A DNA stretch of 64,000 nucleotides from contig JAHLKC010000045.1 in assembly GCA_025449115.1 (NCBI GenBank), forward strand, positions 62,001 through 126,000. The letters run 5' to 3'. This document shows, in pieces, positions 45,776 to 60,587 of this stretch (its first letter is position 1; every line of letters begins with the position of its first letter). The notes under the pieces were generated by a model. The model searched no databases. It was not told where the DNA came from and saw only the letters and a program-made list of their open reading frames with translations. Both the position numbers and the translations under genes were made by a program. Origin of the DNA: Chytridium lagenaria (Eukaryota; Chytridiomycota; Chytridiomycetes; Chytridiales; Chytridiaceae).

Positions 45776-47425
45776 ATGGACGAAGGCGAAGCTGGTCAAC
45801 CGCTCTTTTTTATCGACAGGCAAGGCGATCCTGGAGCGCTACAGGATTTTCATGAGCGCTCAGGGAGCTCCCGAAATCAATTTTATACCTCTAGACTCAC
45901 CAAACAAATGGAGAAACGGAAGCAGAGGACAAGGACGTCAACGAGGACGAGGCAAAGCCACTGGCAGCATTTCAAGAAATAAGAGCAACGGCAAGAGGAA
46001 TGGAAAGAGAAAACCACCAAGATATGGTTTTGCTGAAGACTCATTCATTCGACCAAGAACATCAGATGACGATCGTGATTCTGATGAGCTTGCTGCATGG
46101 AAGGATTATCTTGAGAAGCATCAACGGTGACTTTGCCTCGGTCTCTGCTTTAGCGACACTGTCAATCGACCCGGGACCCGGTTTTCTCAAGAATCAGATG
46201 TAGACTCATCATCGGATGACGACGATATTGAGATGGCAGAGGCGGGCATACATGAGAATCTTATGCAGGCGGGCGATGGCTTCGCCCCAAATGTCGATAC
46301 TTCGAATGACTCTGACTCTGATGTTGACAAGGCCTTTGAAATGCTTGCAGCCCGCAGAGACTTTACAGGCGGCAAATCCACCTGGAATACAGACCCCTCG
46401 GCAATGGCAGAAGACGTCATGTTTTCCCAAATCCTTCAAGCAAAGTTTAAGAAGAGCAATTCAACATCGTCAACAAATAGAAAAGGCAAGGGAAAGGCCT
46501 TCACTTCGTCAGCAGCATTTTCCGGCAACATCACTTTATCAAATCCACTGGGAACTCTGTGGATTTAGACCCTGAATTGTTGGAAACACTTGGTTTAGGC
46601 GAGTCGGATGAGGCTTCCGAGGAAGAAGGTGTTCCGCCATCGGTCACCAAGTCTGCAGCAAGAAGGGCCCGTAAAACTGAGCGAAAGAGTGAACGGAGTG
46701 CAAAGAGGTCTCAACGGAAAGCCTTGGAAGAGGAGGTGTGCATCGTCGGTCGCTTTTTCTTTCTTACCCTCTGTTGTTTGTGTTGATTTTCTCCAATCTT
46801 CAGCAATCCCGTATTGCTAAATCCATCGGTAAATTACGACCTGGCGACGCCATCGACGGACATGTTATCCGCGTCCTTCATGATATCAACCGCACCCTTT
46901 TTGACTTCGCCTCCCCGGTGAAGACTTCTCCGATGAACTCTTGGGTAGTGCCCCCCTCCCTCCTATGGCATCGGCCCTCCGTCGCCTTGTCAAGGAAATG
47001 TGCATGCACTACCGCATCCTCCCTAAAACCCACGGATCCGGGAAGAAGAAGGTTCTCCTTATGGTCCGCACCGGTACAACACGTATCCCGGATAACTGGA
47101 AAAATGTCGTTGAAACTGTTGTAGGGAGAGGCACGAATGGTATTGTTAAGGGAAATACGAAGATGGGACCCAGACCTCAGCCTGGTGCGTTGAAGAAGAA
47201 GAAGCCACCTGGAGCACCAGATGATAGGGCGGCCCCACGGCCCGGAACTATTGTTGGTCAAAATGCTGCACCTATCGCCGCGGATAATGTGGGCACAAGA
47301 TGCTGTTGGCGATGGGATGGACGCCGGGAAGTACGTTAGGGGCGTCTCAGGCTGGAGAAAATGCTATTACTCAGCCACTGGAAGTGACAGTTCGGCATAA
47401 GCGGAAAGGGTTAGGTGCAGACTGA
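45776..47425 (+). CDS. SQS1-type G-patch/R3H protein
   Basis: Homologue of yeast Sqs1/Pfa1, which activates the Prp43 helicase in ribosome biogenesis and splicing. ATG 45776; an N-terminal Gly/Arg/Lys-rich region (RGQGRQRGRGKATG), an acidic middle (about 46200-46350), a basic helix, then an R3H domain (LVKEMCMHYRILPKTHGSGK) and a C-terminal G-patch (HKMLLAMGWTPGSTLG, ending VRHKRKGLGAD). The domain order matches the family. One base appears missing near 46547 and another near 47293; the gap near 46128-46152 is a normal intron. Divergent from OXR1. Confidence 0.85.
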
Positions 47426-47669
47426 GATTCATGACCCACAACAACAGCAGCACAGTATCTTTTCTTGCAATTTTTCAATAACATATATAATATATAGCCT
47501 TGAATTAAGACTCTTAAGCAGTGGCATAAGTTGGATAGTAAAGTGAATTGAAGCTCTAAATTGATCTTCTGAGGTGGGTACAATCAGACTTTGTGCAATA
47601 TACAAGTTTTCCCAATGCATTGAATTTTTATTTCTTTTTTTAAAAAAAAAACAAGAGAAAAAACAAAAC

Positions 47670-49001
47670 TTAAGAGGAGAAGGAGAGGACGTAGAGCCCA
47701 TTGTCTCTTTCAGTGCCGTCATAACCACCGAACATAACAACGCTCTCGCCCTTCCAAGGAGCAGCAGCGACCCAGCCTCTAGCAGACGGTTTTCCGGGTG
47801 TGTCTTGTACCTCAATGGGTGTTAAAATCGCGCGTCCTTGCTCATCGAAGGACAGAAGCTGAACATCGTCAAGATACCTAACATCGATAGATACGTAAGA
47901 AAGGGACAAAAAAGATCATGGGAGTAGTTAAAGTCGTATCAGGTAAATAAGTAAACATCCACTACCCCAAAGACGCCAAACCAGTGAAAGAATAATGTGC
48001 ACTCACTTTCCAGCTCCGGAATGTCCAATTGCGGAAGGGTCACACTCCCCGTAAAACACAGCAATCTTATCAAGAGCCTCAAGCGCGACAAAAACCAAAC
48101 ACACTCCTAGCAACAGGCCTAATGGAATCAGGCGACCAAGTAGCAGCCTCCCATTTGCCACTAGGAATATCAAAAATCCAGAGATCATCAAGCTCATGGC
48201 CATTAAATCCTGCAAAATAAAACAAGACGGTCGCCGAGAACTGCGAGACCGGGGACCTCCGCGGACAGAAATATCCGGATGGGTAGGGAGTTGCGTCCAT
48301 TGAGAAGTGGAGATGTCGAAGCGGTGGAGATCATTCAAGCGGCCCTTTTCGGGACAGCCACCAAAAAGATAGAGAGAGTCCCTGGAATATGTAAGTAAGA
48401 AGCGCCAGAAAAATCTAAAGACGAGCCTCGATAAAGTAAAAAGTTTGAATAACTTACGTTGGTGGCTGCAACAGAGTGGAAACTGCGAGCAGCTGGGGGG
48501 CGTTCCCTTGGTCTCGACGATACTGTTTTTATATTTTGTTTCAATGCATGGTAAATTCATGGTAAGCGCGAAGAATGCACGAAAGAAAATGCATTCGTAA
48601 AATAAAATGAAACCTCACCTCCATCGCTTGCTTTTCAGCACCGAACGCATAAAGCGTAGACTCAAGCGGCGACATATCAGGTCCACCCACGTCCACCAAT
48701 AAGGTAAATCGTATCCCCAACAGTGGCAACCCCATGTCCGACTCTGGGTGACGGTGAAACAGCAGCGAGATCACTGGAGGGCTCGATACCCTTGAGCCAA
48801 GAACCGGCGGAAAGGTCGAATGCCTCAAGACGGTTGTTCAACGGGAATCCTAGGAGTGAGTTCCCCGCTAAAGATGTAGGCGGTGTCCTTAATGACGCTG
48901 ACAGAGTGGGAGGAGCGGCCAGAGATGGCGACTTCTGTTGAGGGACGGAAGAGGGCTGTCCATGCAGCACGGAGAGTGGATGACGCTGATGCTTTTGTCA
49001 T
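47670..49001 (-). CDS. Kelch-repeat protein
   Basis: Beta-propeller protein of unknown partner. Kelch blades are seen as ISGRSSHSVSVIKDTAYIFS, VGHGVATVGDTIYLIGGRG, SLYLFGGCPEKGRLNDLHRF, LDDLWIFDIPSGKWEAATW and GESVVMFGGYDGTERDNGLY, ending VLSFSS at 47670. The blades match the nitrile-specifier/epithiospecifier style of kelch proteins rather than BTB-kelch; no BTB domain is present. Frame shifts near 48855 (GGELTPR to NNRLEAF) and near 48670 break it, and an intron chain at 47905-48620 completes it. ATG 49001 is the first start with a kelch blade directly downstream. Confidence 0.75.
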
Positions 49002-49165
49002 GACGGAGGAACGAACGAAGGAAGTAGCGATGAACTGGATGGAAGGGGAAAAAAAAGATGAATAAGGTTTTTATCGGAAATGGGGAGATGGAAATGATGA
49101 CTCAAGAAGGAGGATCGGGTAGTACCTCACCGGTTTGTACAATTCTTTCATTTTTCTTGGCTAAA

Positions 49166-51726
49166 ATGGCGATATCGGTGGCCATCCTCACTGGTCAGTG
49201 CATTCCTTTCCGTAGGAACCCTCATCTCACCATCTCTCCCTAGTCAGCGACAGAGTATCCCAAGGCATCGCCGAGGATCGTTCAGGTCCTACTATCGCAG
49301 CTCAGGTCAACGCCATTTCAGGTTGGTCAGTCGTTGACACTGCCATCGTGCCGGACGAACCTTCCGCAATCCAAACCATCATCCGAAAATGGGCCCGACG
49401 GTCTCATCGCCGACCTTATCATCACAACAGGAGGAACCGGATTCGGCGTCCGTGATGTAACGCCAGAGGTACTGATTACAGGGGGGGTTGTAGGCGCGTT
49501 TAACGATTTTAGGCCGTTCGTCCGTTGTTGGATAAAGAGGCACCTGGGTTGACTACCGCGATGTTGGTTTCGTCATTAGCCATCACACCCCATGGCTTCT
49601 TTGTCGAGACCATTGTGTGGGGTTCGGAAGCACAGTGTTATTGTGACGCTTCCTGGAAGCACTAAGGGAGCCGTTGAGAACCTTACCTCGATTCTCCCTG
49701 TGCTTGGGACATGCGATTGAATTGTGTCGAGCGGGAAAGGCGCGGGGGAGGGACGCATGCCAAGATGGCGGAGAAGGGATCTGATGCTGGGATCGGTGTT
49801 GTTCCTTTTATTCAGTGAAGGAAGAGGAAAGCATGGAGGAGGGCATCATCATCACCAGCATGGCCATCATCATGGTCATAATCACAGTCACGGGCATCAA
49901 TCGTCGGCGTGAAGAAGATACTGTTGTTGAAGATCCGGAACCGGATATTCCTCAAGCGCCTCTTCCTCTCTCTGGAGAACTCGGAGCATCAGGTATTATT
50001 ATTTTTTTACCAATATTTACCTTCTATTGCGCTACATCCAAAACGTAACTGAACACTTTCTCCCAGTCAAGTCCCGTGCTAGGAAATCCCCATACCCCCC
50101 TTGCAGAGTTTGACGATGCCCTTGCCCACTGTTTTAAAGCTTGCCAAACGCCTTGACCCTGTCACCAGAAAAGTTGATCCAGAATTGACTGGATTCATCA
50201 TCGCCAAAGATGTCGTCTCCCCTGAAGCGTGCCGGGGTACAGGGCCTCAGTTGTGGATGGATACGCAATTCACTGTATGTGCATTTGACACTTCCTTTTT
50301 CTTTCATCCCATAACCTTACTTAACCACCGTCATTTAAACAATGGAAAATATTAGCCGCAGATGGTCCTGGCACCTTCCCCGTGGCCGGCACTTCCACAG
50401 CCGGGGCATCCAAACTCAACACCCTCGAAAAGGGTTACATTGCCCGTGTCACCACCGGCGCCCCGGTCCCCTCTGGCGCCGACGCCGTCGTCATGGTGGA
50501 AGACACCGAATTAGTTGAAGACGATGGAGCAGGCGATGAAGCCCGTGTCAAGATCCTCGTCAAGTCTCGCCCTGGGGCCAACATTCGAGAACCTGGAAGT
50601 GACGTCGCCGTTGGGACGTGATATTGGGAAAGGGGGATCTGGTGTCTGCGGCGGGTGGGGAGGTGGGGTTGCTTGCATCTGTTGGCGTTAAAGAGGTATA
50701 CTCGTTTTGTGTGTGCTTTCACGTTTAACATTACATAGGTGACTGTTTTCAACCACCCCACCGTCGCCATCCTCTCCACAGGCGACGAACTCGTCCCCTA
50801 CGATCATCCTACCCCCATCCCCCCGGCATAGTCCGCGACACCAACCTCCCCTCCCTCACCACCGCACTGACCCACCACATGCCAACCCTCACCATCATCG
50901 GTCTCAACGCCTCCACCATCACCACAACGCCCACCATCGTCTCCACCACCACCTCCACCCCCGACACCACCTCGCTCTCGAAGCCTCCCTCCGTCGCGCC
51001 CTCACCCTCGCCGACGTGGTCATCACAACAGGAGGTGTGAGCATGGGTGAAGCGGATCTAGTGAAACCTGTCCTTGAACGCGCGTTGGGAGCCACCGTAT
51101 GGTTTGGGAGGGTGAGATTGAAGCCGGGGAAACCGACCACTTTTGCAACTGTACCGGCTGAAAACGTTGGAGGGGAAAAGGGGAAATTGAAATTGGTGTT
51201 TTCGTTACCTGGGAACCCTGTATCGGCGATGGGTACGTCTCTCCCCACTTTTTTTTTTTAAAACCATACCCCTCTCCCTCTCACCCCTTTAACACTTTCT
51301 ACAGTCGGGTTTTACCTGTTTGTCCTTCCAGCGCTCCGTAAAATGGCCGGCCACGCATCCCCTCATCTCCCCATCGTTCTAGCAAAAGTAAGAAGCATCC
51401 CCCGCCTCTTTCTCTCCTAACCACTTTTCTTTATCACCCAACCCCAACCCCCAACAGCTCGCTCATCCCGTCCATCTCGACTCCCGTCCCGAATTCTTCC
51501 GCGCCCGCATCACAGTCACGCGTGACCCCACAAACCCATCCCAAAATCTCTTTACAGCTCATGGACGGGTTCGCAGATGAGTTCTAGGATGTTGTCGATG
51601 CGTGGCGCGAATGCGTTGTTGAGGTTACCGGCTTTGGAGGATGCTGTCACGTTGGGTAGGGTGAATGAGGAAGGGGTGTTGAAGGTGGGTGATGTGGTGG
51701 AGGCTTGGATGGTTGGGGAATTGTGA
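49166..51726 (+). CDS. Gephyrin-type molybdenum cofactor protein (MogA-MoeA fusion)
   Basis: Bifunctional enzyme of molybdenum cofactor synthesis: the MogA (G) domain adenylylates molybdopterin and the MoeA (E) domain inserts molybdate. ATG 49166 opens [34 protein letters not shown] and [17 protein letters not shown] (G domain). A histidine-rich linker ([20 protein letters not shown]) lies at about 49835-49910. The E domain follows: [62 protein letters not shown] and [11 protein letters not shown], ending [10 protein letters not shown] at 51726. G before E is the gephyrin order, opposite to plant Cnx1. Several single-base slips (near 49540, 50240, 50615, 50820, 51560) interrupt it. Confidence 0.85.
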
Positions 51727-52788
51727 ATTGATGTTTGGGCGTGGTTTTAAAGGATCTCCCCACCTTTTTTGTTTCCTTGGGCACTTACGTGTATACGAAT
51801 AAACTCATTGATAGCATGAATTAAATTCTGTTTTTTTTTTAACTTTTGTTCCCCATTATATTTGTCTCTGGCCTTTTCCCTAAAGCCGACAATAAAAAAA
51901 AACACCACATCCCCATTCCCACCATACACCAACTATACCAAACACCACCAACACAAAAGAGGAAAAAACAATGTTCCTTTTCAAAAAATAATCCTCCTTA
52001 TCCACAAAAGTCTGCACCCAGCGAAAATAAAGGGCTTCAAACAAGGATACTGCAACTAAAAAGAGAACCCCTAGAACACAAAAACTCAAGGCAAATCACA
52101 CATAAGAATTTCTCTTTTCACAAAAACAATAGCGGAAACACTGACAAAAAAAAAAAAAGAAACTAGACCACGAGAATAAAAATAAGCCCTTTCTCTCCCC
52201 CCCACATCATCCCCCACCACCCCCTCTCTTTTCCTCACCATGAATACGCACCGGCACACGCACTCCCAAACTTCTATATACTCTACCCCCCCAAATCAAA
52301 TCATCCACCATTCAAACCCCTTCAGTCAATTTGCAAAAAAGCAAAGAAAACCAGCAAAAAAAAAAAGAAAAAGGGCAACACAACAATATCAAGTACCAAT
52401 GGAAAAAAAAAAAACCTAAAGGCGGAATGACCATAAACCCCCCTTCCATCCACAGTCAAGCAAGTGATAAAATCCCAATAACAAAGAAAAAACAAAACAA
52501 ACAAACATACGATCGGAGAAAACCAAACAGAAAAAACGGTCGTGAAAATGACAGAGATGGGAGATGATCCAGGCAGATCAGAAATAAAAAAAAAGGGAAC
52601 TAATTGACCGCACCCCCCTTTCCAAAAAAAAAAAAACAAGGGCGAGTCGTAGCCATCCATAAACGAAGAAAAAGGGTACAGATTATCAAATAAAAACGTG
52701 AGTAAAAGCAAAAAAACAACGGAAGCATATGCAAAAAATAGGGTCAAGCAGAAACTCAATCGCTTCTCCACTCAACCCAACTTCTCCC
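51727..52788. other. Low-complexity convergent region
   Basis: About 1.06 kb of A-rich and C-rich sequence between the 3' ends of the gephyrin-type gene and the zinc-finger gene, with long A runs. It should hold 3' UTRs. Long open frames here are composition artefacts. Confidence 0.5.
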
Positions 52789-54771
52789 TCACATAGACGG
52801 TGAATAATGCACATAAATGTCCGACTTGAAGTCCTGCGATGGGTGCGCCGTCTTGGCATGATACTTCAACCCATTCAAATTCTGATACCTCTTCCCACAA
52901 TTGTCCACCTTGCACCCATACGGCCGATGAACCACCTTCAATGCATCATTCGACGAAACAGCCACAGCACTCTGCATCTCAAGAGACCCCTGTTCAGTTT
53001 CGCAGGAACCCTTCTCGAGGTGATATTTTAACCCGTTCGAGTTCTTGTAGACCTAACGTGTTGGAATAATTGAAGAAAGGAGGGGTTAAATTTTATCATC
53101 AAAAGACGGATGAGGAAAGTGACAGATTAGAGAGAAAGGAAAAAAAAAACCTGCAAGCAGTTAAAAACTTGCAACTGCTGCGGAGCATAAAATTTAAAGG
53201 AAGGGTGTAAAAAAAAAAAAGATTTCACGCTTGCAAAAAAGTTTGAAGGGGCATAAAAAAAAATATTCAACAAAGAGACGCGAAAAACACCCTCAGCCCA
53301 AAAAAACCCACACCAAAATTCTCGATCACAACAGATAAAAACACGAAAAAATTGTCGCGTCAAAAATTTGATGCAAAACTTTAAGGGGCTCAACCACGTC
53401 AACACCCAAACCCAGGCATCAAATTTTCCGGTTGGTCAAAAATTTCAAAAAAAGGGGGCAAAATTTTGCAGGAGGAAAGGAGAGAGAAGAAGAAGAAAGA
53501 AACGTAAAGGACGCGACAAGCTTATTCTCGCGGTTATCTCCAAAGAACTACACCATGAATAATGGAATGATAGAAAGGGGGTAAAAGAGTAAAAGAAAGA
53601 GTTCGATACTACTGCAGAGATATTCATAAACAGGGAAATGGGGCACAAGCTTACCTTGGTGCAGAACTTTCTCGGGCACTTGAATACTTTGCCTTTAGGC
53701 GTGTCCGTTGCATAGATCGTTGACATATCCACCTCCTCAACTCCATGCTCCACTAAATGATGGTGCTCATGATGCTCGTGGTGTTCATGGTGCTGCTGTT
53801 GCTGCTGCTGTTGCTGTTGCTGCTGTCGGCGTGATCCCCTCCCGCTGGAGCACGGTGAGAGCCTCCAGCCATCACAGATGTCGGCGAAAGAGTTCCATCG
53901 GGTGATGATGTCCTGCGCTAGCAGCAACCGCTGCTGCAGCTGCAGCTGCCGCCGCAGAGGCTGCAGCAGAAGCTCCAAGGTGATGTGAGTGGTGGTGAGC
54001 ACCTGAAGACGGACTGCCATATCCGCCACCGGTTGTGAAGGCATAAGGAGAGTGGCCATGGCCTGTGACATTCTGCGGTACAACGCCAGCTGCGAGGGAG
54101 GGGGAAGCGGAGGATGAGGACGAACCTTGCACTCCTTCAATGTAAGGAGAAAGGCTTTGCTGAGGGGAACCGTTACCACCGTGGTGATGACCGTCGGCGT
54201 GCTGTGATGAGTGAGAGTGCTGCTGGTGATGGTGGGCTGAGCCGTAGCCTTGTGCTCCATTATGGTGGCCGCCAGTAGTGGAAGCGGAGTGAAGGGAGTC
54301 GGCGGACATTGTGGAAGCGTAGTAGGATTCCGCAGAGGCGGCGGCGGCGGCAGCTGCATACGAATTGGCGGTGTAAGGAGAAGCGGGAGCGGTAGGATAG
54401 GTGGGCGCACCTGCAGCACCCGAGTAGAGGTAGGGGTGGGTGTACCCATAGGCATTTGCAGCATGTTGTTGTGATGAAAAGACCGAGGTGTAGGAAGAAT
54501 CGGGATCCACCGGGTACTCATCCGATGGTGCTCTGTGATGGTAGGATGACTCCTTCTGACCTCCTGCGGCAGCTGATGACATGACCTGAGCGGCGGCGGC
54601 TGTTGGATCCAGAAGGGTGTTTGAAAAGAGTTGGGAAGATTCGGTGGCGGAAGCAGAGGTGGAGGAGCGATAACCGTTAGCATCCGTTAACTGCGACCGC
54701 TCAGGAGGAGAAGGGTATGGGAGTGCATCCTGCCTTGCTGTGGCAGCAAAACTTCGGTGAGTGGCAGGCAT
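52789..54771 (-). CDS. Sfp1/JAZF1-like C2H2 zinc-finger transcription factor
   Basis: Putative nuclear regulator. From ATG 54771 a long Ala/Ser/His/Tyr-rich low-complexity region (poly-Ala and His-Gly stretches), then a CAG-rich stretch at about 53790-53830, then two zinc fingers: FKCPRKFCTKVYKNSNGLKY with H and C ligands, and YGCKVDNCGKRYQNLNGLKY with two His. The YKN-NGLKYH pattern is the Sfp1/JAZF1 signature; Sfp1 controls ribosomal-protein genes in yeast. The frame ends YVHYSPSM at 52789. A roughly 600-bp intron (53055-53654) splits finger one. The frame is uncertain around 53750-53890, where at least one indel is needed. A short upstream exon near 54790 is possible. Confidence 0.8.
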
Positions 54772-56267
54772 GTTGGACTTTGATTGCCGACGACCTGACA
54801 AGAGAATGCGTTTATCGAAAGTTTTAGTTGATTCTGCGCAGTGCAGTATGTAAGAATGCATAGAGCAAGGCTGCATATACAGCAGCGGCAGCTTTTAACC
54901 AAAGTGACGAATAGAGAATGCAATCATACAAACCTTTCCTCTCTGACTTCTTTGGGGATATCTCGTCAAAGAATTCAGCCTACTGATGTTCCAAATGAGT
55001 TTGCTGATTCACAGCTCTGATGGTATCAGGTTGAGGTGGATCCAGCTGTGCTGTTGTTTCAAAAGAAGCTTCTTGAGGTCGAGATATGAAAGAATGGTTG
55101 CTTCCTGATATGTTTTGTTCCAAATGTCGAAGTTCTCAACAGACCTGGTCAGGACGATAATGTTCAGCTCAAAAGTTTTTTTTTCAACAAGCAAGCAAGC
55201 AAGCAAGCAAGTTGGAACAGTAGTATATGGATAAAAAAAAATTGACTTTTTTGATGTTGTTTAATTATTGGATTGGGACGGGGTGATGTTGAGTAGGAAA
55301 AGATTTTTAATAATTATTTTGGATGATAAATTTTTCACTTTTTCACAAATTGTATTACCCGAGTTTGTTTATTAATAATAATTAATATATAATAATAATA
55401 TAATTATAAGATATTACGATAAGTGGTATTTGTACCTAGAGCAGTAGTAGTAAGCAGTAGTAGGTGGTGGTGGTGGTGTCATGATTAGAGATGGTAGTAA
55501 TCATATATCATGCAATTCCTTGCTTTCTTTCTTTCTTTCTTTCTTTTCCTTTCTTTTCCTTTCTTTCTTTTCTTGCTTGGCTTGCTGAAAGAAAAGTGAG
55601 CATTGCATTCCAGGTGTGTGTATGGAATATGTATGGTATATACGTGATTGTTGTATGTGTGAGCGTGTATCATTCAAGTACATATGTGTAAATGTGAGTG
55701 AGAGAGTGTGTTGTGTGTGAGTGTGTGTAAGTGAGAGAGAGTAGTGTGTGTTGAGTTTCTGATTCAAAACGACTATTTGATTTGGGCGTTCATTATTATT
55801 ATTGTATCCCAATATGTAATAAATAAATAATAAAATAATAATAAATAATAAATCAAATCAAATTAAATAGATATTGTTTAGTAAGACCTTTAGTAGTACA
55901 AAGTCAAATCTTAAATAATAAATAATAAATAAATAAATAAATAAATACAAAAAAAACATCATAAACAAAAAGCCTTGCATTCCATATCCAATAAATAAAT
56001 AAATAATATTAATAAATATAAATAAAATAATGCACCATCCATTCATTCATCCAATAATTCATCAAACTCATCAAATAACCTCTAATTCATCATATTCGTT
56101 TTTAATATTCTTAACACACGTAAACCCATCCTACCTGCCTATACAGTAGTCGCTATACATAAATATTTCCCTGTATCCTCAGTTCCTACGAGATAGAAAA
56201 AAACTCTTAAATTCTGCTATTGACATTTGCATACATTCTACTACATTCATTCTTGGAAAACTTCTTG
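54772..56267. promoter_or_regulatory. Long divergent intergenic region with microsatellites
   Basis: About 1.5 kb between the zinc-finger and G-alpha start codons. It contains GCAA repeats (about 55184-55211), TTTC repeats (about 55525-55575), GT-rich runs (about 55690-55750) and AAAT repeats (about 55905-56025). It is the longest upstream region here apart from the repeat zone, which may mean complex regulation of either gene. No specific site was recognised. Confidence 0.5.
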
Positions 56268-58012
56268 ATGGGAAACTGTGGATCATCAGCATCTTCAGAG
56301 GAGGACAGGGATGCTCGAAACACTAGCAAGGCCATTGACAGAGCATTGCGGCAGGAGCAGATGGAGAATCTCACAATGATCAAGCTGTTACTGTTGGGTA
56401 TGTAGCTCCTTTCCATCCTTGCTTTCTTTCTTTCACAGCGTTTGCTGGGCATCTGCTTTACGGACATTAACCTGAATCATGCTTTTACTCTTTACAATTC
56501 ATCTCGTTTGGGTGAAAGGTTCAGGAGAGTCTGGCAAGTCAACGGTGTTGAAACAATTTCGCTTGATTCACGGCGTCGGCTTCACCGACAGCGAGCGTCG
56601 ATTTTTCAAACCTGCCATCGTTGCCAACGTCATCAACTGCTGCAAAATCCTCGTGGAAGCCATGGACTCTCTTCACATCCCCTACGGATGGAACCACACA
56701 TTCCCACCCAAAATCCCCTCTGTCACCAAACTCTCATCATCAAGAACCTCTACCGACTCTCCCATCCTCCTCACCAGCAGCGGCACCTCTCCACATCCAG
56801 ACATCACGGCCAGTGATTTTGCGCGGGATCATGCAAGCGACCCCGCTGTTGTGGCTTCTATCAACGCTGCCGCCATCGTTGCTGCAAAGCCAAGCTGCCT
56901 ATGGAGAGGGCGAGGAAATTCCGGGGAACGTGGTGCAGGCTATCATGACTCTTTGGAAGGATCCTGGCGTTCAGCATTGCTATACTAGATCAAATGAGTT
57001 TCAACTCATGGATTCATGCGAATAGTTAGTTCAAACGTTTTTTTTTTACTTTTTGTTCAATCTTAATTGCTGTGAACGCAGCAAGATGTCTTCATACCAC
57101 GAATATTCTCGCGGAGCTCATTTGAAGGCTGCGTTTATATATTTACCCAAACTTATAGGGAACTCATTTATTAACTGATCCATAATATCATTGGCGAATA
57201 GTTATCTATCCGACGTGTCCCGCTTCTTGGACAAAGGCTACATCCCCACTGATCAAGACATACTCTCTGCCCGAATCATGACCACCACCATCACAGAAAC
57301 CCGCCTTCACGTTGAACAAGTCACCATCCGTATCTTTGACGTTGGAGGGCAAAGATCAGAAAGGAAAAAGTGGGCACCCTACTTTGACGACTGTTCTGCC
57401 ATCATCTTTGTCTCTGCAATCAGCGCTTACGATCAATCATGCTTTGAGGACAACACCACCAATAGAAGTATGTCGATTTTGAGTTTATGAGGAAGAAAAT
57501 ATGACATGTAACTAACGTTGAATTTCTTTCTTTCTTGTTTGTAGTCACGGAGTCCCTTACGCTCTTCTCTTCGATATGCAACCACCCTTTGTTCCGCTCG
57601 ACATCCATGATTCTGTTCTTGAACAAGATCGATTTGTTTAGAAAAAAGCTCCAAACCATTCCGATCCAAAACTACTTTCCTCAATACACCGGTATGACTT
57701 GTTTTAATGATTGTTTTCTTTTCCATTATAAGATATGTCTTGGTAACATTTTCGTTCTACTGGTATCACTACAGGTCCTAACACATACGAACCCGCCTCC
57801 GAATTCTTTGCATCACGATTCATGGCGCTCAACAAATACTCTGAAAAAAAAATATACATTCACTTTACATGGGCAACAGACACAAAAACAAATTCGGACC
57901 AGTGCTTGTTACCGTTAACGCCATTATTTTAAGGTGATTTTATCAACGTAGAATCTTCATCTGACCCTTTTCTTTTCTTTCTAGGCAAAACCTTGAAGCT
58001 TCGGGTATTTAA
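56268..58012 (+). CDS. Heterotrimeric G-protein alpha subunit
   Basis: Signal-transducing GTPase. ATG 56268 opens MGNCGSSAS, with Gly2 and Cys4 in place for myristoylation and palmitoylation. G1 is GSGESGKST across an intron, the switch region has [19 protein letters not shown]4 is NKIDLF, and G5 reads FTWATDTK where most relatives have TCAT. An extra Ser/Thr/Pro-rich insertion of about 55 residues sits in the helical domain (about 56700-56890). The last exon encodes QNLEASGI, ending at 58012; there is no Cys four from the end, so pertussis-toxin-type ribosylation is not expected. One frame slip occurs near 56890. Introns are short and the exon near 57160-57190 is only partly resolved. Confidence 0.9.
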
Positions 58013-60153
<2,141 letters not shown>

Positions 60154-60587
60154 AAAAAGAAGAAAATATAATGTTTGGAGAAGCGTTGATGTTTTGTTTT
60201 ATTTGTTTTTGTTGTAAGGGAAATGGATTTGATGTTGGTTTTGTTGTTTTCGTTTTTTTTTTTTGGATGGATCGTGTTCAGGTTGTGGGATGTATGTAGC
60301 TTGCCTTCTCTTTTTTTTTTTTTTTTTTTTCTTTTTTTTTTTCTTTAAACGGGTTATGTTTGATTGTTGTTTTTTTCATGTTGACAGTGTTGGTTGTGGC
60401 TAGCTTTTCGAGTGTAGAGTATTTGTCTGCAATAATTAAAATTATACGTGAGGGTCAAGGTGTAATAATAAGCAAATCACGGTGTTTTTATATTAAGATA
60501 CATATTTGCAAAGTCGAAAAAGGTGCACTTGTAGACAAGCGAATAGCTATTCTTTTGCCTAAAGATAAAGCAACCCCAAAACAAAGT
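60154..60587. other. Convergent region with long T tracts
   Basis: About 430 bp between the 3' ends of CFIm25 and PEX11, with T homopolymers around 60312-60345. No gene. Confidence 0.5.

Noticed and set aside
51846..52771. Several open frames in A- and C-rich DNA
   Set aside because: Composition-driven; lysine/proline or phenylalanine runs with no splice or family support.
53445..54683. Long minus-strand proline-rich frame
   Set aside because: It overlaps the zinc-finger gene in another frame; the alternative frame has the family-like low-complexity N-terminus and leads to the fingers. Only its CAG-rich end may be used.
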